The translations under genes and the position numbers were made by a program. From NCBI GenBank assembly GCA_947631075.1, contig CANRJU010000127.1, forward strand, positions 1 to 7,219: DNA of 7,219 nucleotides, written 5' to 3'. The first letter of the stretch is position 1; the number at the start of each line of letters is the position of its first letter. Below are positions 1-6,022 of this stretch, one piece after another. The DNA comes from an uncultured Lachnospiraceae bacterium. Lineage in GTDB: Bacteria > Bacillota > Clostridia > Lachnospirales > Lachnospiraceae. The notes below the pieces were generated by a model. The model was not told where the DNA came from. It did no database searches and saw nothing but the letters and a program-made list of their open reading frames with translations.

Positions 1-563
1 TACATCTTCAATTTTTCACAGAGCGGGTTAAAAAAAGCGTCTGGAATCGCTTCCATGGCATCCACGCTCTCCAGATATTCAGCAAGATTTTCATCACCAT
101 TCGCCATCAAAAATTCCGTGAATGTCATCGGGTTCATCTGCATGAAATTAACTTTCCCTACCGGAAAAGAGGATGGCTTCGCCAGCGCAATCCCCAAAAG
201 AGAACCGGCGCAGGCAATATGGTATTGCGGGGCATTTTCATAAAAGTATTTCATAGCATTGATTACCTTGGGGCAATCCCGTACCTCATCAAAAATAATC
301 AGCGTCTTTTCCGGTACAATTCTCTGTCCTCCCGTCATCATAAGATTCTGCAAAATACGCCCTACATCCTTAGTCGTTTCAAAAAACTGCCTGTACTCTT
401 CATTCTCGTCAAAATTAAAATAAGCCGTATTCTCATAACAGCGTCTTCCAAATTCCCGGAGAATCCATGTCTTTCCCACCTGACGCACGCCCATCAAAAA
501 CAGCGGCTTCCGATAGGGAGAATCTTTCCATTTCATCAGATTATCCAAAATCAATCGCTCCAT
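1..563 (-). CDS. AAA_14/DUF4143-type ATPase, N-terminal part (runs off the window)
   Basis: Reading the minus strand from the ATG at 563-561 gives 187 uninterrupted codons that leave the window, so the C-terminal half is missing. A P-loop lies at residues 25-32 (GVRQVGKT). A Walker B strand at about 87-93 (TLIIFDE) is followed by VRDCP where relatives usually have IQxCP. A sensor-like AGSLLG lies at 119-124. This order is typical of the AAA_14 ATPase family that carries a C-terminal DUF4143 domain. Members are widespread in Firmicutes and archaea, often in many copies, and their cellular role is poorly defined. The start is supported by GAGGA about 10 nt upstream; GTG at 569 is a possible alternative. 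The codons are richer in A and T than in the neighbouring kinase gene, which could mean a different origin. It has its own promoter and a repeat-filled leader. I am confident of the family, but the function is unknown. Confidence 0.85.
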   Translation of the reverse strand, partial: MERLILDNLMKWKDSPYRKPLFLMGVRQVGKTWILREFGRRCYENTAYFNFDENEEYRQFFETTKDVGRILQNLMMTGGQRIVPEKTLIIFDEVRDCPKVINAMKYFYENAPQYHIACAGSLLGIALAKPSSFPVGKVNFMQMNPMTFTEFLMANGDENLAEYLESVDAMEAIPDAFFNPLCEKLKM

Positions 564-576
564 CCGCACACCATCC

Positions 577-686
577 TCACATTTTTATTGGCATTTTGAA
601 CTTGGTTATCACATTTTTATTGATTTTTTCGTGAATTTCATCACATTATTATTTGTATTTTCACGCTTTTGAATCACATTTTTATT
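577..686 (-). repeat. Four phased direct repeats in the ATPase leader
   Basis: On the minus strand the 13-mer AATAAAAATGTGA occurs at 674-686, 609-621 and 577-589. A one-base variant, AATAATAATGTGA, occurs at 641-653. Start-to-start distances are 32, 32 and 33 bp, close to three helical turns, so all copies face the same side of the DNA. The copy farthest from the gene overlaps the -10 box, and the copy nearest it runs into the GAGGA ribosome binding site. Every copy also contains ATGTGA, a start codon directly followed by a stop. The arrangement suggests an operator array or an RNA-level control element for the ATPase. The binding factor is unknown. Confidence 0.85.
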
Positions 687-711
687 ATATCATACAATAT
701 AAGAAAAGCAA
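684..711 (-). promoter_or_regulatory. Promoter of the ATPase gene
   Basis: The -10 box TATAAT (684-689) is preceded by a 16-bp spacer and a fair -35 box TTGCTT (706-711). It starts only a few bases beyond the T-run of the terminator behind the response regulator. The -10 overlaps the first 13-bp repeat, so a protein bound there would block polymerase. Confidence 0.65.
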
Positions 712-714
712 TAG

Positions 715-759
715 AAAAAAACCGCCGGGAGCAATCTGCGATAGAATCACGGCTCCCGG
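715..759 (-). terminator. Intrinsic terminator after the response regulator
   Basis: The minus-strand RNA forms an 8-bp GC-rich stem, CCGGGAGC (752-759) with GCTCCCGG (725-732), with an inner stem GTGAT/ATCGC, followed by GCGG and seven T (715-721). It lies 15 bp past the response regulator stop codon. Its sequence resembles the terminator at 4943-4991. Confidence 0.9.
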
Positions 760-774
760 AAGTTCGGAATTTTT

Positions 775-1155
775 TTATGTCCTAAAAAAATCATCGATGG
801 TTTTCACAATCTCCCCCGGCGGCAGGGTCTTTAGCAGATACCCCTCCGTCTTTAAATCCAGAATCTTCTGGATGCTCTCCTCGTCGCTCTTTCCGGTCAG
901 GAAAATGACCGGCAGCTCCGGAATCTCCGAATCGGCGCGCATCGCCTCCAGCGTCTGCGCCCCATTCATCTCCGGCATCTCATAGTCCAACAGGACTAAA
1001 TCCGGGCGCCTGCTCCTCAAAAACTTGAGCGCCATGCTCCCCGAATTGGCGGGGAACACCTGATACGAATCCCCCAGCCACTCCTTGATGCTGCGGAGCA
1101 TCACGCCGGAATCGTCAACCAAAAGAATTATTTTTTTGCTGCCCTGATTTTCCAT
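775..1155 (-). CDS. Stand-alone receiver-domain response regulator (CheY/Spo0F-like)
   Basis: This 126-residue protein is a single receiver domain with no output domain. The acidic pair D14-D15 lies in ILLVDDSG, the predicted phosphoacceptor is D57 in VLLDYEMPEMNG, the switch threonine is T87 in FLTGKS, and the conserved lysine is K109. K109 is followed by Thr (LLKTLPP) rather than the usual proline. The start at 1155 is chosen because AAAAGGGGGA lies 5 nt upstream and because the receiver fold begins right after it. The frame stays open upstream to 1305, but that part only reads through palindromic DNA. The gene follows the hybrid kinase on the same strand and ends at a strong terminator, so it is a likely phosphoryl acceptor from the kinase HPt domain. 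Without an output domain it probably acts by protein contact or passes phosphate onward. Confidence 0.9.
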   Translation of the reverse strand: MENQGSKKIILLVDDSGVMLRSIKEWLGDSYQVFPANSGSMALKFLRSRRPDLVLLDYEMPEMNGAQTLEAMRADSEIPELPVIFLTGKSDEESIQKILDLKTEGYLLKTLPPGEIVKTIDDFFRT

Positions 1156-1172
1156 ATATGTCCCCCTTTTCT

Positions 1173-1320
1173 GAGCGAACAAGTTCGCTCTAGCGACTTG
1201 TCGCGAAGAGGCGATGAGAAAGCTGCGAATGCAGTTTCTCATCTGCCATAAAAGCAATTTGTTTTCGCTTAGAAACAAATTGCCGTGTAAAAAATAAGCT
1301 ATCAAGCTTTTTTTTTACGC
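1173..1320 (-). repeat. Cluster of back-to-back inverted repeats between kinase and response regulator
   Basis: Five inverted repeats fill most of this spacer: GAGCGAAC/GTTCGCTC at 1173-1190; GCGAC/GTCGC at 1193-1204; a 9-bp arm GATGAGAAA/TTTCTCATC with inner CTGC/GCAG at 1213-1243; an 11-bp arm GCAATTTGTTT/AAACAAATTGC at 1254-1283; and a 15-bp imperfect stem built on AAGCT/AGCTT with A and T runs at 1285-1320. The last could act as a weak terminator, in either direction. No coding signal fits the spacer. It resembles a dispersed palindromic repeat of REP or MITE type that could tune or protect the kinase-regulator transcript, but that reading is an inference. Confidence 0.8.
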
Positions 1321-1357
1321 TAATCCCCTTTCCGGAACAAAGCGATGAGAAACTGTT

Positions 1358-4300
1358 TCATCTGGCCTGCTTCAGCCTCTCGATCATCGCGAGTCCCGTC
1401 TCCGTAATATCCTCCATCGCCACATCGGCCACGCTGACTCGGAGCCTGTCCATCAGCTCTGACAGCTCGTCCGGCAGGCGGCAGCCCACCAGGTCCTCGT
1501 AGGTCTCATCGATCCGATTCAGGTCAAAGTCATCGACCGCGTCGCACAGCTCCTTTATAATCTGTATCAGCTCGTCCTTCGTCGCATCGCGTTTCAGCTT
1601 GTCGTCCATTTTTCCGTAGGGAGCCAGAACCTCCTTGTAGCTCCGGTACATCGCTAGGAGCTTCGGCGTCTCCCGCGTAATCGTTTCTATGTCGCCCTCG
1701 TCGCCGCACTTCTCCATGCGCGCAAAAAACTTCGACAGCTCCAGCGCGCCGATAGTGCGGGACACGCTCTTTAAGCCGTGCACCTCCACCGTGTAATCCC
1801 GTATCAGTCCCTCGGCGAGACACTGCTCGATCTGGGACGCCTTGATGTCAATGATATTGTAATAATCGCCCAAAATCTTCATAAATAATTCAAGACCGCC
1901 GGAATTTTTAATGCCCTCTTTGACATCTAATCCCTCGATTTCCGGCAAATCGCCGGCTGGCGTCCCGGAGACCGCCGAAATTCCAAGTGCGGCAGTCTCC
2001 CTGACATCAGCCAAATCCCCAAGTGTGGCAGGAGTCCCGGAATCAGCTAAATCCCCGGACAAAGCAGTCGCCGGATTTCCGGGAGCAGCCACAGCCCCGG
2101 TCCGGATTTTCTCCTCCGGCAGCCACCGGCGGATTTTATAACAGATTTCCCTAAAGTCAATCGGCTTGGCAATAAAGTCGTTCATGCCCGCTTTTTTGAA
2201 CATGTCCCTGGCGTCCAGCACGGCGTTAGCCGTCAGCGCGATAATCGGCACGTTCTTCAAATACTCATCCCCCGTGGAGCGGATTTTCTGCGTCGTCTCT
2301 ATTCCGTCCATGCCCGGCATCATGTGATCCATAAATACAATGTCGTACTGATTCCTCCGCACCATCTCAATGGCGCGCTTTCCGCTGTTCGCCGTGTAAA
2401 TCTTCATCTGGAGCGGCTGCAGCAGCCCCAGGGCGACGTCCAGGTTGATCGGCGTGTCGTCCACAATCAGAATCCGCGCATCCGGCGCCGTGAAATTCAC
2501 ATCGCTGTCGCCGTTATCCTGCTCCACCACATACTCGTGATTCAGCATCTGGCAGAAATTCAGCGTATAAATCGGCTTGTCCACCACGTTCACCGGCTCA
2601 TCCCAGTAATTCTCCATCATCGGATTCTGGATTACGCAGATTTCCGTGTCCTCCGGTATCGGATTCGCCGCCGCGTAAGCCTTCACCTTGTGATATGTGT
2701 CGCCGTCCACGAACAGGAAATCCACATGGTCCTGATTGATCGTCGCATTGTGCCAGTCAATGTACTCCAGCCCATACTCATGCGACAATTTTTCCACATA
2801 TTCCGACAGCATCGGATTGAGCGCCTGCGCGCTGACCACGGCGCCCCTTTTCACAAGCTCCTCATTCACGCTCGCCGCCGGCTCTTTTTTAATCACCTTC
2901 TGCGGGATCGTGAAGTCGAACTCACTGCCGATTCCGTACTCGCTCCTTACGGTAATCTCCCCGCCCATCGTCTCAATAAGCTGCTTGGAAATAGAGAGTC
3001 CCAGTCCCGTACCCTCCTTGTTCCGGTTCTTCTTGGTGTCCACCTGCTGGAAGGAGTGGAACAGCTTGCCCAGGTCCTCCCTTCGGATTCCCTGTCCGGT
3101 ATCCTTCACCGCAAAGTGCAGCACAATGCGGTCCTCCTCGCTCATCCTCTCCACCTGCACGATCAGCTCCACGCTTCCCGTGTCCGTGTACTTGATGGCG
3201 TTGTTGACAATATTTACAAGCACCTGCCGAACCCGCCCGGGATCGCCATAGAGCGACTGGGGAAGGTCCTTGTCGATGTCAAATAGAAGTTCCACCGGCT
3301 TCGTGCCCACCGCGTTCAAAAATGTCATTCCGAGATCGTTGAACATGGACATGATATCGTACTCCTCGTCGATAATCTCGATCATGCCCGACTCGATTTT
3401 TGAAAAATCCAGAATATTGTTAATCAGCGTCAAGAGCGCCGAGCTGGAATTTTTGATATTCGTCAAATACTGGCGGTCCGTCCGGCTCTCGCTGTTGCGC
3501 AGCAAAATCTCCGTCATGCCGACAATGGCGTTCATCGGCGTCCGGATATCGTGGCTCATGTTGGAGAGGAATATGCTCTTGGCCTGATTCGCCTGAACCG
3601 CCTCCTCGCACGCCTTGTCCGTCTCCTGAATCTGCCTTTTTACAAGCACATAGAACAGCACGAACATAACGGCGAACAGAAAGAACGTCGCAATCATGGC
3701 GAGCAAAAACGACCTCGTCCTCTGCTTGTCCAGATTCAGAATAAACTCGTCCAGCGTATTATACGACGTGACGGTAATCATGTACCAGTCCGCGTAGTTT
3801 AAGGGCGCCATATAGAGATATTTGTTCTCGTCGCCGATGGGGAGCATAATCGTGTGGGTGCCCCCGGTATTGATGGCGTGCTTGATCTCCGTGACATAAT
3901 CCTCCGTGCTCTTATTCTCATTGCCGGTGATAATCTCGTACTGGCGCTCGTAAAAATTTCTCTGGGTAACCGACTCTCCCTTAATGATAAAATCGCCGTT
4001 CTTTCGGATAATATAGGAAAATGTGTCCAGATCGTTGTTCCCCAGCTCCAGCATGTCGTCCACAAAGCCGATGTCGATTCCGCCCACCAGCGCGACGCTC
4101 TGGCTCCCGTCTGACATAACGTACTGGCAGGGCTCGCCGAGCAGCACGATGTGCTCCGGGTTTTTCCCGCCCCTCTCGGAAACCGCCCACGCTACATCCT
4201 TATGACCATCCTTGAGCGATTTCGTAAAAATATTCGCATTTAGGACATTCATCTGGTCGCCAAAGAGAACCTCCATGTTCCCGTTCGCGTCCATAAGCGC

Positions 4301-4672
4301 CAGATAGCGGAACTTCCTCGCCTTGCCGGCGGTAATCATGCCACTCCTCGTCGGCTCGTTTATGGGCTCGCTGCCGGTCGGGGGAATGGCCCGGATAATG
4401 CTCTCGACCTGCGACATCTTGATGTCCATTACCGACTGGAAATGGTTCGTGATCTGCTTATTCATTCTCTCTATGTAGAAATTCGCGATGTCCATCGTGG
4501 TTTCCTTGCTCTTGTCCTCCATCCGGTTCATCAGAAAGAGAAAGATTCCGACGCTGATTAAAATCGCGATCAAAAAGCCGGGCAGCAGATAATTGATCTT
4601 GCCGCCCTTGCTGTGATTGTCCTCCGTGTGTTCATTTTGCTCAATACTGTCCCTCTTTTTAAAAAAAATCAT
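1358..4672 (-). CDS. Hybrid sensor histidine kinase with Cache-like sensor, two receivers and HPt
   Basis: A 1104-residue membrane-bound phosphorelay kinase. In order: a short cytoplasmic lead; TM helix about 28-49; a large extracytoplasmic region about 50-320 resembling a double Cache sensor; TM helix about 322-344; a coiled linker; HisKA with H374 in SHDIRTPMNAI; HATPase with N487/N490/N491, DTGQG from D524 and GTGLGL at 554-559; a degenerate receiver about 609-715; an active receiver about 732-852 (D738-D739, phosphoacceptor D782, T814, K836); an Ala/Gly/Thr-rich linker with 12-residue repeats; HPt with H965 in EVHGLKS; and a helical tail of about 75 residues. Phosphate should pass H374 to D782 to H965 and then to a separate regulator, probably the next gene. 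The start at 4672 is chosen because GAGGAG lies 6 nt upstream; the in-frame ATG at 4711 lacks such a site. The ligand cannot be told from the sequence. Confidence 0.92.
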   Translation of the reverse strand: MIFFKKRDSIEQNEHTEDNHSKGGKINYLLPGFLIAILISVGIFLFLMNRMEDKSKETTMDIANFYIERMNKQITNHFQSVMDIKMSQVESIIRAIPPTGSEPINEPTRSGMITAGKARKFRYLALMDANGNMEVLFGDQMNVLNANIFTKSLKDGHKDVAWAVSERGGKNPEHIVLLGEPCQYVMSDGSQSVALVGGIDIGFVDDMLELGNNDLDTFSYIIRKNGDFIIKGESVTQRNFYERQYEIITGNENKSTEDYVTEIKHAINTGGTHTIMLPIGDENKYLYMAPLNYADWYMITVTSYNTLDEFILNLDKQRTRSFLLAMIATFFLFAVMFVLFYVLVKRQIQETDKACEEAVQANQAKSIFLSNMSHDIRTPMNAIVGMTEILLRNSESRTDRQYLTNIKNSSSALLTLINNILDFSKIESGMIEIIDEEYDIMSMFNDLGMTFLNAVGTKPVELLFDIDKDLPQSLYGDPGRVRQVLVNIVNNAIKYTDTGSVELIVQVERMSEEDRIVLHFAVKDTGQGIRREDLGKLFHSFQQVDTKKNRNKEGTGLGLSISKQLIETMGGEITVRSEYGIGSEFDFTIPQKVIKKEPAASVNEELVKRGAVVSAQALNPMLSEYVEKLSHEYGLEYIDWHNATINQDHVDFLFVDGDTYHKVKAYAAANPIPEDTEICVIQNPMMENYWDEPVNVVDKPIYTLNFCQMLNHEYVVEQDNGDSDVNFTAPDARILIVDDTPINLDVALGLLQPLQMKIYTANSGKRAIEMVRRNQYDIVFMDHMMPGMDGIETTQKIRSTGDEYLKNVPIIALTANAVLDARDMFKKAGMNDFIAKPIDFREICYKIRRWLPEEKIRTGAVAAPGNPATALSGDLADSGTPATLGDLADVRETAALGISAVSGTPAGDLPEIEGLDVKEGIKNSGGLELFMKILGDYYNIIDIKASQIEQCLAEGLIRDYTVEVHGLKSVSRTIGALELSKFFARMEKCGDEGDIETITRETPKLLAMYRSYKEVLAPYGKMDDKLKRDATKDELIQIIKELCDAVDDFDLNRIDETYEDLVGCRLPDELSELMDRLRVSVADVAMEDITETGLAMIERLKQAR

Positions 4673-4686
4673 AAAGTTCTCCTCAT
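4673..4686 (-). promoter_or_regulatory. Ribosome binding site of the kinase, overlapped by a five-codon minigene
   Basis: GAGGAG followed by AACTTT leads into the chosen ATG at 4672, which decides the start over the longer frame from 4711. The same bases sit inside a tiny frame ATG AGG AGA ACT TTA TGA (4669-4686), whose stop overlaps the kinase start as ATGA. That frame has its own AAAAAGGGG a few bases upstream. It may only be a chance overlap. Confidence 0.55.
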
Positions 4687-4748
4687 ATATCCCCTTTTTG
4701 CGCCCTGTCATCAGGACTTCGTGTGGCGTGTTTATCTTTCACAATCTT

Positions 4749-4777
4749 ATTATAACCCAAAATTTGCCACATTTCAA
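4749..4777 (-). promoter_or_regulatory. Promoter of the kinase-response regulator unit
   Basis: A near-consensus sigma-A type promoter: -35 TTGAAA (4772-4777), a 17-bp spacer and -10 TATAAT (4749-4754). A-rich tracts just upstream could act as an UP element. The expected leader is about 70 nt to the ATG at 4672. It is the only good promoter I see between tsf and the kinase, so the kinase appears to be transcribed separately from rpsB-tsf. Confidence 0.8.
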
Positions 4778-4942
4778 CATTTTTTAATAAAAATTTACTT
4801 ATTTCGTTTTTTTTTTTTTGAAATTTTTATATTTATTTAATATTTAGAAAATTTCAGCATAAAATTTATTGAAAAATGCCGTCCGAATATAGCCCCGGCC
4901 TAAGTCAGAAAACAGATGTCCCAATATCCGATTCCCTGCCAC
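4778..4942. other. AT-rich intergenic stretch with a 13-T run
   Basis: Between the tsf terminator and the kinase promoter there is no frame with coding character on either strand. The stretch is strongly AT-rich and contains a run of 13 T (4807-4819 on the plus strand), which is A-tract DNA upstream of the kinase promoter. Nothing else recognisable is present. Confidence 0.6.
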
Positions 4943-4991
4943 AATAAAACCGCCGGAAACAGGTCTGTGATAAGATCTGCTCCCGGCGGTT
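4943..4991 (-). terminator. Intrinsic terminator of the rpsB-tsf operon
   Basis: A 9-bp stem AACCGCCGG (4983-4991) with CCGGCGGTT (4948-4956) continues inward through about six more pairs including G-U, and is followed by TTTTATT (4943-4949). It lies about 56 bp past the tsf stop. Its sequence resembles the terminator at 715-759. Confidence 0.9.
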
Positions 4992-5047
4992 CTGAATGTC
5001 TTATATCTGTACTTTCTGCGGTTGTCGCTCTAAGCCTGTCTTTATCT

Positions 5048-5979
5048 TTATCCGAGCTGTGCAGCCACCTCAGCCGCGAAGTCTTCTTCCTTCTTCTCAA
5101 GACCTTCGCCAGTCTCAAAGCGGATAAATCCGGTCAGCTTGATGTTCGTGCCTGCTGCCTTGGCAACGGACTCTACATACTTAGCAACGGTCTCCTTGTT
5201 CTCTGCCTTTACATAAATCTGCTCGGTCAGGCAGACTTCCTTGAGCTCCTTGTTCAGACGGCCCATAATCATCTTCTCAATGATGTTGTCCGGCTTGCCC
5301 GCGTTCTTCGGATCGTTCTTTGCCTGCGCTAAAAGAACTTCCTTCTCCTTCTCCTTGTACTCCTCGGAGACGTCGTCAGAGGAAAGATACTTCGGATTCA
5401 TGGCTGCTACCTGCATAGCCACATCCTTCAGGCACTCCTTCACCGCATCGGACGCGCTGTCCGTCTCAGCGGATACTAAAACGCCGATTTTGCCGCCCGC
5501 GTGAATATAGGGAACAATCAGTCCGTCCGGCTGCTCTGCCTTCTCAAAACGGCGGATGTTCATGTTCTCGCCGATCTTCGCGATCATGTTCTTCAAATTC
5601 TCCTCAACCGTCACAGAGGAATCCTCGATCCACGGCTCCGCCATAAATGCGGCCATGTCTGCGGCGTTGGTTGCCAGCGCCTGTGCGGCAACCGCGTTGA
5701 CCAGATTCTGGAACACCTCGTTCTTTGCCACAAAGTCTGTCTCGGAATGACCTCTACGATGGAAGCGCTCTTTCCGTCGTCGCTCACCTTGACTGCTACC
5801 ATACCCTCGGCGGCAATGCGGCCTGCCTTCTTCTCAGCCTTAGCCAGTCCGTTCTCGCGCAGCCACTCTACTGCCTTATCCATATCGCCGTCCGTGTTGG
5901 TAAGAGCCTTCTTACAGTCCATCATGCCGGCGCCTGTCATCTCTCTTAATTCTTTTACCATTGATGCTGAAATAGCCAT
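5048..5979 (-). CDS. tsf: Elongation factor Ts (frame broken by one missing base)
   Basis: EF-Ts is the guanine nucleotide exchange factor that recycles EF-Tu-GDP in the cytoplasm. The first 77 codons from the ATG at 5979 read MAISASMVKELREMTGAGMM and onward through a UBA-like N-terminal domain to SIVEV. The frame then turns into nonsense and would stop at 5611 after 122 residues. The rest continues in another frame as SETDFVAKNE and onward to QLG at 5050. Relatives read VNSETDFVAKN, so AAT has become AT and one base is missing near 5748. Restoring it gives 310 residues, slightly long for the family but plausible for Clostridia. TDFV contacts the nucleotide and magnesium region of EF-Tu. The gene lies 43 bp behind rpsB, in the near-universal pairing, with GGAAG 6 nt before the start. 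pyrH and frr, which often follow, are absent. tsf is normally essential and single-copy, so a sequence error is more likely than true loss. Confidence 0.9.
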
Positions 5980-6022
5980 TTTATTCTTCCATTCCTTTCT
6001 ATAATTAAACTGAAAACTGAAT

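Noticed and set aside
219..599. Plus-strand frame of 126 codons at the left end
   Set aside because: It lies opposite the ATPase, whose minus-strand frame contains Walker A and B motifs. The plus-strand product has no recognisable feature.
577..686. CRISPR array
   Set aside because: Units are only 13 bp with 19-20-bp gaps, there are four copies with a promoter -10 box inside the first, and no cas genes. An operator-like array fits better.
1156..1305. Longer start for the response regulator, giving 176 residues
   Set aside because: The extra 50 residues only translate palindromic repeats, while the ATG at 1155 has AAAAGGGGGA at good spacing and directly precedes the receiver fold.
2324..3286. 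A 320-codon plus-strand open frame opposite the kinase gene
   Set aside because: It is rich in His, Arg, Leu and Val with no recognisable domain and mirrors GC-rich kinase codons. The minus-strand frame has complete kinase, receiver and HPt motifs.
4673..4711. Upstream ATG at 4711 as the kinase start
   Set aside because: No Shine-Dalgarno site precedes it, whereas the in-frame ATG at 4672 has GAGGAG 6 nt away.
5740..5755. Programmed ribosomal frameshift in tsf
   Set aside because: No slippery heptamer or downstream pseudoknot is evident, and no such mechanism is known to me for tsf. Adding one base restores the conserved Asn codon exactly.
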